DNA of 64,000 bases from an uncultured Bacteroidales bacterium (GTDB taxonomy: Bacteria; Bacteroidota; Bacteroidia; Bacteroidales; FEN-979). The notes below the pieces were generated by a model. It ran no database searches, was not told the origin of the DNA, and saw only the letters and a program-made list of their open reading frames with translations. Numbering within the stretch: position 1 is the stretch's first letter; the number at the start of each line of letters is the position of its first letter. Where the stretch lies: contig CAIMWF010000040.1 of assembly GCA_903845055.1 (NCBI GenBank), positions 54,508 through 118,507 on the forward strand. Direction: 5' to 3'. Positions 17,410-26,077 of the stretch are shown in pieces. The translations under genes were made by a program, and so were the position numbers.

Positions 17410-19554
17410 TTATACCTTTGCAAAACGGTAAGCCACGCTAACCATGAAGAACCTTCCCGGTGAGAGGTTTCCCTTGGAATCGCAGTACCGGGTGTTGAAA
17501 ACATCCTGCACCACGCAACCCAGGTTAAGCCTGTTGAAAAATGTATGCCCGGCCTTCAGGTCGAATATTTTATACCCGGGCGTTTGCGTCGTATTCTGAT
17601 CATCACTCCACTGCGGGTCCCGGTAATTGAAGGTGAGTGAAGTCTGGACAAACCTGTTGTTCCAGAACAGCCCTGCCGAAAACTGGTTACGCGGCACTTC
17701 CATGATGAATTTCCCCGTAAGGTCAACATCCCCGGTGCCGGCGGCAAAGGAGGTGATCGTCGAATAATTCCAGGCGTAATTCGCCACCAGGTTCACTTTG
17801 CTGAAAACCTGCCACTGCAGCGACATTTCCGTACCGATGATGTGCGCGCGGCTGACATTCCGGCGTTTGATGATCGGCTTGTCCTTGTCGCCGCCGGTAT
17901 TGATGCTGTCGCCGGTATTGACGAAATACTGGAAATCATGCCCGATGCAATAATAGGCCGAGGGGTGAAAGGAAAACCCGGGAAATATCTGCCAGTCGCA
18001 CCCGATCTCGAAATTATCCAGGGTTTCCGGTTTCAGCTGGGGGTTGGCCAGTTTGAATCCCTTGGTGACATTTCCGTTCTTGCACATGTCGTCGAGCATG
18101 GGAGGCCGGAAGCCTTCCGAAACGAGTCCGTAGAAACTGAACGTTTTGCTGGCCAGGTATTTGATCCCGAGTTTGGGACTTACCGCATGCCAGTTCTGAT
18201 CGGAAAATGCGGTCGGGTATTTTGCCATGAAGGAGGTAAGGGTGGATGGATCGGAGATGATAAAAGAGCCATCGTAAAAGCGGGCCAGGTCGAACCTCAG
18301 GCCGGCAAGCACGATGATCTTTTCATGCAGCGTGTGCCACTCGTACTCCCCGAAAAGGGCGTAGAAATCCATCTTCCCCCGGTTGGTCAGGATGTCGGTG
18401 GAGGTGTAATAGGTATCATTGCCACGGACGCTTCCGCTGCGCAGGTCGAGACCGATGGTGTAGGTCATTCCGTGTTTTCCGTTCAGGGTGAGGTTCGACC
18501 AGAAACCGGCATCGATGCGCCTTGAATCGGTGGTGAACAGGCTGTATTTGTTTCCCTTTTTGGCCGCCAGCGATTCGCTGAGCCGGTGGTAGAACTCATC
18601 CTGGTAAAAGGCGCTCACCAGCAGGCTGGCCCCGTTGAATTTGTTGTTGCTCGTAACACGTATGGCATTGGTAGGATATTCGTTATATCCCCCGTCCGGC
18701 TCGAAAACCCGGAACCCGTCGCCCCGCTTGTCGTTGTAGTAACTGTATTCAATTTCGGTGTAGCTTTTCCGCCCGTACAGGTAACCTGCCTTGCCCGAAA
18801 CAAGGTATTCCAGGAGCGATGTTTTGATGTCATTGCTGTCGCGGGTCGATTCGGGTACCATGATGTAACCGGCTCCCTGCCTGTAAAACCCGTTCAGGAG
18901 GAAATAAAACCCGCTGTTTTCGTTACCTGTTTTCCCGCCAAGCGAAAACAGGCCGCCGGCCGTTCCGTAAGTTCCCGCAAAGGCTTTTACCAGGCCCTGG
19001 AGTTTCGCCACAGGCCGCGTGGAGATAAGGTTGATGACGCCCGCCATGGCATTGCCTCCGTAGACCGAAGAGGTGGGACCTTTTGCCACCTCGACCCGGT
19101 CGAGGAATTCAGGAATGATGCGGTTCCAGTTGATGCCTCCGCCATCGGCCTTGTTGAGCGGCACCCCGTCGAGCAGAACGAGTACACGGGGGGTCCCGTT
19201 CAGGCCGCGCATGGTGATGCTGGCATTCTTTGAAAATATGCCGTTGACCCGGTCGGTGTTCATCCCGGGGATCATTTCAAGCAGTCCGTCGGAATTGCAG
19301 GCGGGCATCCGGTCGATTTCGGTAGCAGTGACGGCGTTGAGCCTCACCGGCACCTCCTCCATCGCCCTACTGGTGCGGGTTGCCGTTATAAACAGCTCGG
19401 GGAGCTGGTTGGTCCAGGCCCTGCCTGCGGTATCCTTCCTGATGGTATCGTTTGTGGCGGCATGTACCGTCGTCAACCCGGCAAAGATGAACAGGAGCAC
19501 TGACCGGCAGGACAGAAAAGAAAAGACGGTAACTGTTTTGGTTTTCATCTTCAT
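17410..19554 (-). CDS. TonB-dependent outer-membrane receptor
   Basis: A 714-residue receptor: signal peptide (about 1-33), plug domain (about 50-175, with GLLEMIPGMNTDRVN, ITMRGLNGTPRVLVLLDGVPLN, EFLDRVEVAKGPTSSVYGGNAMAGVINLIS) and a 22-strand type barrel ending in an aromatic-terminated strand (FFMVSVAYRFAKV). It lacks the CarboxypepD-like N-terminal extension of SusC proteins, so it is of the siderophore/cobalamin receptor kind. The ligand is unknown. It starts 10 bases after the stop of a lipoprotein gene and is the fourth of five genes in one transcription unit that begins with the TiaS-like gene. No riboswitch was seen upstream. Confidence 0.92.
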   Translation of the reverse strand: MKMKTKTVTVFSFLSCRSVLLFIFAGLTTVHAATNDTIRKDTAGRAWTNQLPELFITATRTSRAMEEVPVRLNAVTATEIDRMPACNSDGLLEMIPGMNTDRVNGIFSKNASITMRGLNGTPRVLVLLDGVPLNKADGGGINWNRIIPEFLDRVEVAKGPTSSVYGGNAMAGVINLISTRPVAKLQGLVKAFAGTYGTAGGLFSLGGKTGNENSGFYFLLNGFYRQGAGYIMVPESTRDSNDIKTSLLEYLVSGKAGYLYGRKSYTEIEYSYYNDKRGDGFRVFEPDGGYNEYPTNAIRVTSNNKFNGASLLVSAFYQDEFYHRLSESLAAKKGNKYSLFTTDSRRIDAGFWSNLTLNGKHGMTYTIGLDLRSGSVRGNDTYYTSTDILTNRGKMDFYALFGEYEWHTLHEKIIVLAGLRFDLARFYDGSFIISDPSTLTSFMAKYPTAFSDQNWHAVSPKLGIKYLASKTFSFYGLVSEGFRPPMLDDMCKNGNVTKGFKLANPQLKPETLDNFEIGCDWQIFPGFSFHPSAYYCIGHDFQYFVNTGDSINTGGDKDKPIIKRRNVSRAHIIGTEMSLQWQVFSKVNLVANYAWNYSTITSFAAGTGDVDLTGKFIMEVPRNQFSAGLFWNNRFVQTSLTFNYRDPQWSDDQNTTQTPGYKIFDLKAGHTFFNRLNLGCVVQDVFNTRYCDSKGNLSPGRFFMVSVAYRFAKV

Positions 19555-19564
19555 TATTGCCGCG

Positions 19565-20509
19565 TTATTCCTGTATTTTCACAGTAAATTTCATCGTCCC
19601 GGCCGTGGTGCCCGAAAGGGTGGAGACTTTGATCAGCCCGAGTTTGCCGTCCGGACTTTTAAAGGCGACAACCATTCCGGGTGTGATGAATTTGGCCTTG
19701 CGCTTGCCGGCACTCGGATCATAGGCCGAAAGCAGGAGGCTGTCGTTGGCAGCAAGGTCGAAGGCCGCCGGCGAAACGGATGTGGTGTCATACCTTGTTT
19801 CGTTCCTGATGGTCCAGCCGGCAATTCCCTGCGTGCCGGTAAAAAAGCCGGGTGCCTCGGCTTCGGCAGGAGAGGCAAAGGTTCCCTGGTAAAGCCCGTA
19901 ATAATAGATCATGCCGATCAGCGGCTGGTTCATGAATGCCCCGCCGAGGGTAAATACCTGGCCGGAGGAAAAGGAGAAAAAACTTCCCGTGTCCGACCGC
20001 TCCTGTGCCCCGAGCGTGACATCGGGCAGCGTCCTGATCTTCCCCCATTTTGAATCGAGCGATTTTGTAAGAACAATCCTTGCACTGTCCGTCTGCCGGT
20101 TCCTGTCCATGATAAAAAAGGTCCAGGTTTCCACAGCCGAGGAGGTTTTGATGATGTCGACCGTATAGGTGAGCCGCGAACGGTTCATGCCGGTATCCAG
20201 GACGATTTTGGGCGAACCGTCGTTATACCTGATCGAAAAGTAGGTGATCCCGGCATCGTTCCCCCAGGCCTGGATGCCCACCCTTATTTTCTGCCCCGCC
20301 ACGATGACCGTGTCGTGCGTAGTGAATCCCGGATCGGCGATAAACTTCATGCCGGGCGGGATATGCGGTTCCTCCTTTTCCCGGCATGAAAGCAGCAGGA
20401 ACATTCCCAGCAGCATGATCAGGCTGGTAAGGCGGAGGAGGCCCGCATCATGTCGACATGTTGATATTTGCATATCGGTAATATTCGATGGGTTCATTTG
20501 CCGGATCAT
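19565..20509 (-). CDS. Lipoprotein partner of the TonB receptor
   Basis: A protein of up to 314 residues with a lipobox FLLLSC; the cysteine is about residue 42 from this start. ATG 20473 (M13) would give a cleaner 30-residue signal peptide and is an equally good choice. The mature part starts with an Ig-like beta-sandwich (about 55-150, VIVAGQKIRVGIQAWGNDAGITYFSIRYND) followed by a second domain with GSFFSFSSGQVF and AAFDLAANDSLLL. No catalytic motif is visible. It lies 10 bases before the receptor gene and 28 bases after a small membrane protein gene, so it probably sits on the outer membrane and works with the receptor. Confidence 0.75.
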   Translation of the reverse strand: MIRQMNPSNITDMQISTCRHDAGLLRLTSLIMLLGMFLLLSCREKEEPHIPPGMKFIADPGFTTHDTVIVAGQKIRVGIQAWGNDAGITYFSIRYNDGSPKIVLDTGMNRSRLTYTVDIIKTSSAVETWTFFIMDRNRQTDSARIVLTKSLDSKWGKIRTLPDVTLGAQERSDTGSFFSFSSGQVFTLGGAFMNQPLIGMIYYYGLYQGTFASPAEAEAPGFFTGTQGIAGWTIRNETRYDTTSVSPAAFDLAANDSLLLSAYDPSAGKRKAKFITPGMVVAFKSPDGKLGLIKVSTLSGTTAGTMKFTVKIQE

Positions 20510-20537
20510 TGCATTTTACATTCTCAACAGTAAAATT

Positions 20538-21113
20538 TCATGAATTCTTCTGCGCCAGGGTTAGTATCCCCGCTGCTGCCAGTCCGCCCGCGAGTCCGAA
20601 TGCCAGGTGCGTGATAACAGGATAAACCCAGCCGTTGCTGAAAGCGCCCATCGGCATGGTGAAAAAACAGGAAATTGTCAGACGGATCAAGGGGACCAGG
20701 ACCCAGCAGAGACCCGTGACTCCGGCGATGAGCCATGTTTTCGAAGTTTGTTTCGTCATGAAGGTGAAAACTGTGTCCATCATACATCCGGCCAGGATAT
20801 AATTGACGGCCATGAAAGGATCGTGGAACCCCGGTCCCGGCATCAGCAGCAGCATCGCGGCACCGGCGCAGGAGATGCTCGCACCGAAGGGCCATCGTGA
20901 CATTCCCCGGGCACTTACGACCAGCATAATGAAGAGAACGCCCTGTTTCCCGGGAAGGTGCATGGGCATGCGCAGTTTGCTGTGCAGGATAACCGCCACC
21001 ATGCCGACTGACAGCAGGAATATGAATTCGGCGGCTTTTGCGGCAAAGTCACCCGGAAATGCCCTTGATATAGTCTTTTGAAGCAGATTGGTACTCATAT
21101 GGTTCGTTTTCAT
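20538..21113 (-). CDS. Small polytopic membrane protein, ECF S-component-like
   Basis: A 191-residue protein with about six hydrophobic segments: FIFLLSVGMVAVIL, GVLFIMLVVSA, ISCAGAAMLLLMPG, MAVNYILAGCMMDTVF, WLIAGVTGLCWVLVPL and ITHLAFGLAGGLAAAGIL. Size and helix number fit the substrate-binding S-components of ECF transporters or small integral permeases, but I do not recognise the family. No ECF ATPase or T-component gene is in the window. The 5' end overlaps the end of the TiaS-like gene by 65 bases; ATG 21098 (M6) would cut the overlap to 50. Position between a TiaS-like protein and a TonB receptor suggests inner-membrane import of the same ligand; this is inference. Confidence 0.6.
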   Translation of the reverse strand: MKTNHMSTNLLQKTISRAFPGDFAAKAAEFIFLLSVGMVAVILHSKLRMPMHLPGKQGVLFIMLVVSARGMSRWPFGASISCAGAAMLLLMPGPGFHDPFMAVNYILAGCMMDTVFTFMTKQTSKTWLIAGVTGLCWVLVPLIRLTISCFFTMPMGAFSNGWVYPVITHLAFGLAGGLAAAGILTLAQKNS

Positions 21114-21786
21114 TAACTTTTTCAGCGATCAGCGTTATTTTCCCCCCGGCCATGACGGGCCTGCACCATTCGGTGATCCGGATAACGGCATCCTGACTGA
21201 TCCCGTCCAGGTTCTTTTCAACCACGCGGTCAATATCCACGATTTCGAGAAACTGGCGGATGGAGAAAACCCCGGTCGTTTCACGGAGATTGCGGGTCCA
21301 CAAAAGGCGGCCATCCTCCCCTCCTGCCCTGAGCCCCGCACCCGCCAGCGACCCGATCACACCGATCTTTGCATTTTTAAATCCTTCGAGGAAGATCCCG
21401 GTTCCACGGATCATGCTGTAGGCTTCATCCATGGTCAGCACCTCGGCCTTTGCCCGGCGGCCGTACGCAATAAGGGCAGGTGAAACCTCCTCCGCACGGG
21501 CAACGCACAACCCCACATCCGAATCAAAGGCGCTTTCGCGGACCAGGAAGGTGCGGCAATGATCGACTATCCGGTCAATACCGGCAAGTGCCTCCCCGGC
21601 CAGGCATGCGGAACTGTTGTGGGATGTGAACGGGATCCGCTTATCCACCAGCAGTTGATGACGCGTAATCGATTTAAGGTCGAACAGGCCTGCCGATATC
21701 AGCGAAAAGCCAAGCGATCTCGCCTGGAAGCCGGTTCCCCGGGTATCAAGGTTGTCGGTATCGTCGATGCCAATAAATATCTTCAC
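21049..21786 (-). CDS. Short TiaS-like (tRNA-Ile2 agmatidine synthetase N-terminal) protein
   Basis: A 245-residue protein whose N-terminus, IGIDDTDN, followed by HQLLVDKRIPFTSHNSSACL, matches the kinase-like (TCKD) domain of archaeal TiaS. Archaeal TiaS is about 420 residues and carries C-terminal tRNA-binding domains, which are missing here. Bacteria use TilS and lysidine, not agmatidine, at tRNA-Ile2, so this protein must do something else, or act on another small molecule. A conserved SLAGAGLRAGGEDG segment (about 145-158) is present. It is the first gene of the TonB-receptor operon. The family relation is likely; the function is unknown. Confidence 0.7.
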   Translation of the reverse strand: MKIFIGIDDTDNLDTRGTGFQARSLGFSLISAGLFDLKSITRHQLLVDKRIPFTSHNSSACLAGEALAGIDRIVDHCRTFLVRESAFDSDVGLCVARAEEVSPALIAYGRRAKAEVLTMDEAYSMIRGTGIFLEGFKNAKIGVIGSLAGAGLRAGGEDGRLLWTRNLRETTGVFSIRQFLEIVDIDRVVEKNLDGISQDAVIRITEWCRPVMAGGKITLIAEKVNENEPYEYQSASKDYIKGISG

Positions 21787-21867
21787 TCCGGGTCTTCAAT
21801 ATACCTGCAAAATAAAACAAATTATCGATGTGTCCGGAGGTGCATAACGAAGTTAGAAACGGTTTAA

Positions 21868-22003
21868 ATTACGAGTGACAAGTGACGAGTGACGAGTGAC
21901 GAATTGAATTTACGATTTACGAATTACGATTTACGATTTAAACTGCTTTGCCGGCGCAGAAGAAAATAGCTTACCGTCATTCGTCACTCGTCACTCGTCA
22001 TTA
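21868..22003. repeat. Dispersed GTGACGAGTGACGAATTG / TTTACGA repeats, two inverted arms
   Basis: A direct block (GAGTGACAAGTGACGAGTGACGAGTGACGAA plus TTTACGATTTACGAATTACGA) is followed 30 bases later by an inverted block (GTCATTCGTCACTCGTCACTCGTCATT). The two arms can pair. This fills the gap between the TiaS-like operon and the mevalonate operon. Confidence 0.8.
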
Positions 22004-22032
22004 TAAAAAGCCTGCATATTCCCTTCCGGGGC

Positions 22033-23040
22033 TTATGCATGCAAAAAAACCTTATAGATCACGATTTCCAGCACCAGGCCAAGGATGAAGAGCATCCCGA
22101 AACGGCGGTTGAACAGGAAGGCGTAGGAAACAAGGTAGAGGGGCCATGCACCGGCGTCGTAACCTTCGGGAGCTGCAGATGGACGTGGTTTGGAAAATAT
22201 CCTAACCATCTTCACAAATTCCGGCACGGTAAGAAAAACGATCAGCATGGCATATCCCAGCTGGTGTGAGAGAACAAGCCAGAGCACAAGTGCATACTGC
22301 AGGGCCCAGCAGGTGAGGGTGAGATACCGCGAGATTTTTTCTCCGAGGATTACCGGCAGGGTACGCACCCCTTTGGCCTTGTCTTCGGCAAGTTTGTCGG
22401 TGTGTTTGCCCAGCAACACCGTGGTGGGTCCCAGTGCATAGACAAGGCTGATAATCCCGATCCAGTTATCCCAGTGTCCACCCGAAGTCACGAAATAGGT
22501 CCCGCCGATCATCAGGGGTCCCCACACGATGATCACCGAAAGCTCGCCAAGTCCGAAATATTTCAGCGGCCAGGTGTAAAACAGCAGGAAAAACAGCCCG
22601 GCACCCACGAGGTAAAGCGTTGAAATGCCCACCTGCCATGTGATCAGTAATCCCAGGGCAAGGGCGATCGCACCGGAAACATAGATATAGTTCATAAAGG
22701 CCCGCCTGGTCAGGAAGCCATGTTCCAGCGGGTGAGGGCCATAAAGTGAACGGTAGTAATTGTTGTGATCGATCCCCTTCCTGAAGTCGATAAGATCGTT
22801 CAGGAGGTTGTTTGTCGCATGGGCAAAAACAATCCCCACGACTGCTTCGGCAAAGATAACCCATGAAAATGAGCCCTGCCTGTAGGCGAGAAGCCCGCCG
22901 ATCACGCCGGCCGTGGCCGTCATGACGAAAACTGCGGCCCTGGTCGCTACAAGCCACCGGGAGATGATATCAAGATGCCCCCACTCTTCCTTCGAAATCC
23001 GGGGGATCACCTTTAACGCTTTGATCCACATTTTAATCAT
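22033..23040 (-). CDS. UbiA-family prenyltransferase
   Basis: A polytopic enzyme of 335 residues from ATG 23040; the ORF-track start at 23064 is TTG and less likely. It carries the two prenyl-diphosphate/Mg sites: NNLLNDLIDFRKGID (NxxxDxxxD type) and HTDKLAEDKAKGVRT (DxxxD type), with about eight membrane helices. UbiA proteins join a polyprenyl chain to an aromatic or other acceptor in quinone, heme or lipid synthesis. The MenA-like candidate is plausible, but menaquinone genes are not nearby. It is the last gene of the mevalonate cluster, 36 bases after the mevalonate kinase stop, which links it to isoprenoid supply. Confidence 0.85.
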   Translation of the reverse strand: MIKMWIKALKVIPRISKEEWGHLDIISRWLVATRAAVFVMTATAGVIGGLLAYRQGSFSWVIFAEAVVGIVFAHATNNLLNDLIDFRKGIDHNNYYRSLYGPHPLEHGFLTRRAFMNYIYVSGAIALALGLLITWQVGISTLYLVGAGLFFLLFYTWPLKYFGLGELSVIIVWGPLMIGGTYFVTSGGHWDNWIGIISLVYALGPTTVLLGKHTDKLAEDKAKGVRTLPVILGEKISRYLTLTCWALQYALVLWLVLSHQLGYAMLIVFLTVPEFVKMVRIFSKPRPSAAPEGYDAGAWPLYLVSYAFLFNRRFGMLFILGLVLEIVIYKVFLHA

Positions 23041-23076
23041 ATATGCTGAGATTAGATGAAACAATAAAAGAACTGG

Positions 23077-24048
23077 TCATAAAAGATCGTTGCCGGGCCC
23101 TTTTTTCTCACCCCACGGGATGGGTACGCGGGTTACCGGGACCTGCTGTTTCTCAAAAAAGGCGTAGGTCGCTCGAAGATCGTGTGCAAAGCAAAGCAGG
23201 AAGCCTCCTCCTCCCGATCCGCAGAGCTTCAGTGAAAACATTCCTGTTGCCAATCCCTCACGCCAGCAGGGATGCAGATGTCCGGGAACCAATCCGGAGA
23301 GGGTTTCATGCTGGAATCCCGAAAGACTTCGGACAGCTTCCCGCAACGCATTATGATTTCCCTGGAGCAACTGGCCGATTGCCGTGTTTGTCAGCTGGAT
23401 CAGCCGCCGGCCATCGGGTGTGACCGCTCCTCCCGGGGCAAAATGGCGCAGGAAATCCCCGACGCGCGCGCCTGTGCTGCAGGGAATCCCTGAATCGATC
23501 AGCAGCAGGCCGCTCCCCCCGGAATCGGCATTTCCGGGAAAAGTTACGGTCGAGATGACGTTGTGTTGAATCTGCAACGGGCGGTCCAGGTAACTCACCA
23601 GCGGATCAAACCCGGAACTGGTTCCGTGGAAGAAAGACTCCATCGCGGCGAACCGCGAACGCAAAGCCTGCAGATCTTCTCCGTTCACATCGCCGGCAAA
23701 CGTCTCCCTGCCGGTAATGTAACGGTCAAAAACAGCAGCAGTGACGGCCCCCGAGCTTCCCATGCCATACCTTTCGGGGATGGTTGATGAAAGCCAGAGT
23801 CCCTCGTCCAGTTCCTTCCTGAAACGTTCAAGGAGGGGAATATCGGGAAACCCGTTGCCGGGGTTTGCCAGGAAACCGTGAAACTGCCTTAGTTCTCGGT
23901 TGCTTTGTGCCGCCTCCGGCGTGGGCCCTCCGGATTTTAATGCTGAACCAAAGAGATGCAGCGGAAGGCTGATCGCCGAAGAGCCGATCAGGATGGAATA
24001 CTCGCCAAAGAGCAACAGTTTGGCAGGAACTGTGAAGTGTCGGGTCAT
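23077..24048 (-). CDS. GHMP-family mevalonate kinase
   Basis: A 323-residue GHMP kinase from ATG 24048; the extension in the ORF track overlaps the upstream gene. The N-terminal PAKLLLFGEYSIL motif, the ATP loop YGMGSSGAVTAAVFDRY, the HGTSSGFDPLVSYLDRP catalytic-aspartate loop and KLCGSGGGGFLLCF (motif 3) are all present. The SGFDP loop and the position in the pathway favour mevalonate kinase (ATP-dependent C5 phosphorylation of mevalonate). Its ATG overlaps the TGA of the decarboxylase gene as ATGA, so the two are translationally coupled. Which of the two kinases in this cluster acts first is inferred by motif only. Confidence 0.82.
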   Translation of the reverse strand: MTRHFTVPAKLLLFGEYSILIGSSAISLPLHLFGSALKSGGPTPEAAQSNRELRQFHGFLANPGNGFPDIPLLERFRKELDEGLWLSSTIPERYGMGSSGAVTAAVFDRYITGRETFAGDVNGEDLQALRSRFAAMESFFHGTSSGFDPLVSYLDRPLQIQHNVISTVTFPGNADSGGSGLLLIDSGIPCSTGARVGDFLRHFAPGGAVTPDGRRLIQLTNTAIGQLLQGNHNALREAVRSLSGFQHETLSGLVPGHLHPCWREGLATGMFSLKLCGSGGGGFLLCFAHDLRATYAFFEKQQVPVTRVPIPWGEKKGPGNDLL

Positions 24049-25157
24049 TGTGGCACCTTTTCCAGGTCCATCCCCAGCTTTACCGGACCCGGACCACATT
24101 CATCATAAATCACCCGGCCGTCTTCGCAGAACGAGACAAGCACCTCATTGATAAAATGTTCAACAGGGCCTGCAGCATCCTTTGGGTAAAGCACATGCAC
24201 ATTTGCCCCGGCATCGAGGGTGAAAAAAACGGGCATGCCGCCTTTCCTGGCTTCCTGCACACGGTTGATGATCTCCATCGTCGCGGGCTTTACCAAGATA
24301 ATGGGAGGCATGGCGGTCATCAGCAGGGCATGAAGGGACAACGCCTCATTTTCGGAGACGGAAGCGACCTGTTCAAAATCGCCGCCTGCAAGGGCGCGCA
24401 GAAGCACACCGGTATTGACATTGGCCTGACGGATCCTGCCCTCAAGGTAAGGGTGACCGGGCATCGTTCCGTGCCCGATGGTACTTGAAACCTGTTTTTT
24501 GCCCGATGAAACAATCAGGATGGCATCGTGCATGGAGAGGAACACAGGATGCACACCCCTGCTGACATCGACCGCATGATCGTCGCCGGATGAGGGGACC
24601 AGGTTCGTTTTTCCCCACAGGGCAAAACCGCCGTACACCGACCGGCAGGCACTGCCGGATCCCATCCGCGATGCCTCCGAGGCCATCGCATCCCATTCGC
24701 AGGGAGAAGGTTTGGTGTGGGTCATTTGAACGGCAATATCGAGGAGACAAAGAGCAAATGCGCTCATTCCCGATGCCGATGAAGCAATACCAGCAGAATG
24801 CGGGAAGGTGTTTTCAGTCTCCGCGCGGATGGCAAGCCCGGAGAGACACGGGATGACGGGAACCAACTGTTCCAGCAACACTTTCATCTTCGGGACAAAG
24901 GGGTGGTCTGCCTCCCTGTTTACGGAAATCAACCCGGCAGGCTCCCCGCCGGGGGAGGCAGATAGCTTTGTCCGGGTAACAGCCTTGCTCAGGGTCATGC
25001 TCAGGGATGGATTCATGGGAACCTGCCCCTCCTTTTTGCCCCAGTATTTCACAAGCGCGATGTTCGAGGGACTCTGCCAACCGGCGCTGAAAGTACCTCC
25101 GGCAGGGGTGATGCACCCTTTTTCATTGAAATACCCGTGTATCATTCGCAGCGTCAT
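24045..25157 (-). CDS. mvaD: Diphosphomevalonate decarboxylase
   Basis: A 370-residue GHMP enzyme. It shows SPSNIALVKYWGKK near the N-terminus, FPHSAGIASSASGMSA as the ATP loop, SRMGSGSACRSVYGGFALW around the substrate serine/arginine pair, and FTLDAGANVHVLYP with the catalytic aspartate region. These are the hallmarks of diphosphomevalonate decarboxylase, which makes isopentenyl diphosphate with ATP. The start overlaps the next upstream gene by four bases and the stop overlaps the mevalonate kinase ATG, so the operon is tightly packed. Related phosphomevalonate decarboxylases cannot be excluded by eye. Confidence 0.92.
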   Translation of the reverse strand: MTLRMIHGYFNEKGCITPAGGTFSAGWQSPSNIALVKYWGKKEGQVPMNPSLSMTLSKAVTRTKLSASPGGEPAGLISVNREADHPFVPKMKVLLEQLVPVIPCLSGLAIRAETENTFPHSAGIASSASGMSAFALCLLDIAVQMTHTKPSPCEWDAMASEASRMGSGSACRSVYGGFALWGKTNLVPSSGDDHAVDVSRGVHPVFLSMHDAILIVSSGKKQVSSTIGHGTMPGHPYLEGRIRQANVNTGVLLRALAGGDFEQVASVSENEALSLHALLMTAMPPIILVKPATMEIINRVQEARKGGMPVFFTLDAGANVHVLYPKDAAGPVEHFINEVLVSFCEDGRVIYDECGPGPVKLGMDLEKVPQ

Positions 25158-26077
25158 GATACCGCTTTCAGGTCATTGAATCTGAAAATGTCGGAGAATC
25201 CCAGCTGTGTCAGGATCCTTTTTACTTCTCCGGGTTCGCTCCCGCTCACAAACATGGCAAAGTCGCCTCCCCACGCCCCAAGCGACTTGACCGTGCCCGG
25301 GAAAGTCGGGAACCTCCTGGCGATTGGCTCGCGTTTCATGATGGTGCTCAGCACCGATTCATGTTCTTCAACAAGAAGGAAAAGTTCATCATATGTTTTT
25401 GCGTTGCATATCAAGGTTGACAGTTCTGAAACATGATCGACCTCTTTGCTGGTGTGACTGAAATTTGCCAGGAAATTCGTCACCTCCATTTCGGTATTTT
25501 TCTTGAAGCCAAGGTAAACAAACCAGGTATTTTCAACCATGGCCCTTCCGGGAAAGGCAGGCATTGTTTCGGGTTGACTGTCAACGAGCCTGTAAAAAAG
25601 CATGTCGCGGCTGCCCGCACAGGCTACATCATATCCCGAGCCGTTGGATGTCAGGGTATGGAGATCGTGCGGCTTCACTCCGGCCCATGATGCAACAAGG
25701 TAGCAAAGGGTTGAACTGCTTCCAAGTCCCCATTCCAGCGGGTAATTTGACCGGGTCTTTACCTTAAAACCCTTTCCCGAAACCAGGAACCACGGGTTTA
25801 ACTGCCTCGCGGCCAACAGGAGTGTTTTCAGTCTTTCGGCTATCTTGAGGTTCTCCGGTGTGAGCACCCTGAAGTTGCGGTTATCGAACCGGGCGGAAAA
25901 CCATTTGCCCGAGGGAGCATGACTCTCCCATTCGATGCCCGGTGTGTCGGTTTCTTCAACCTCCAGCGTCTGCCCGTATTTCAGCGGAAGGGCAAGGGCC
26001 GTTGCACCGGCGAGCACAAGGTACTCCCCTGCAACGAGGAGTTTCCCCCTGGCACTGTCATTAAACAGTTCGTTCAT
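25154..26077 (-). CDS. GHMP kinase, probable phosphomevalonate kinase
   Basis: A 307-residue GHMP kinase with GKLLVAGEYLVLAG near the N-terminus, PLEWGLGSSSTLCYLVASW as the ATP loop and SGYDVACAGSRDMLFYRL, the GYDV motif typical of phosphomevalonate kinases. The C-terminal motif (GAWGGDFAMFVSG) differs from canonical GHMP motif 3 but keeps small residues. It should phosphorylate phosphomevalonate with ATP; the assignment to this step rather than the first is inferred from the GYDV loop and from having a separate mevalonate kinase downstream. It overlaps the HMG-CoA reductase gene by 17 bases and the decarboxylase gene by four. Confidence 0.78.
   Translation of the reverse strand: MNELFNDSARGKLLVAGEYLVLAGATALALPLKYGQTLEVEETDTPGIEWESHAPSGKWFSARFDNRNFRVLTPENLKIAERLKTLLLAARQLNPWFLVSGKGFKVKTRSNYPLEWGLGSSSTLCYLVASWAGVKPHDLHTLTSNGSGYDVACAGSRDMLFYRLVDSQPETMPAFPGRAMVENTWFVYLGFKKNTEMEVTNFLANFSHTSKEVDHVSELSTLICNAKTYDELFLLVEEHESVLSTIMKREPIARRFPTFPGTVKSLGAWGGDFAMFVSGSEPGEVKRILTQLGFSDIFRFNDLKAVS

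Noticed and set aside
19555-21870. Cobalamin or other riboswitch for the TonB-receptor operon
   Set aside because: Gaps inside the operon are 10 and 28 bases, and the 5' region holds only simple repeats; no conserved riboswitch core was seen.
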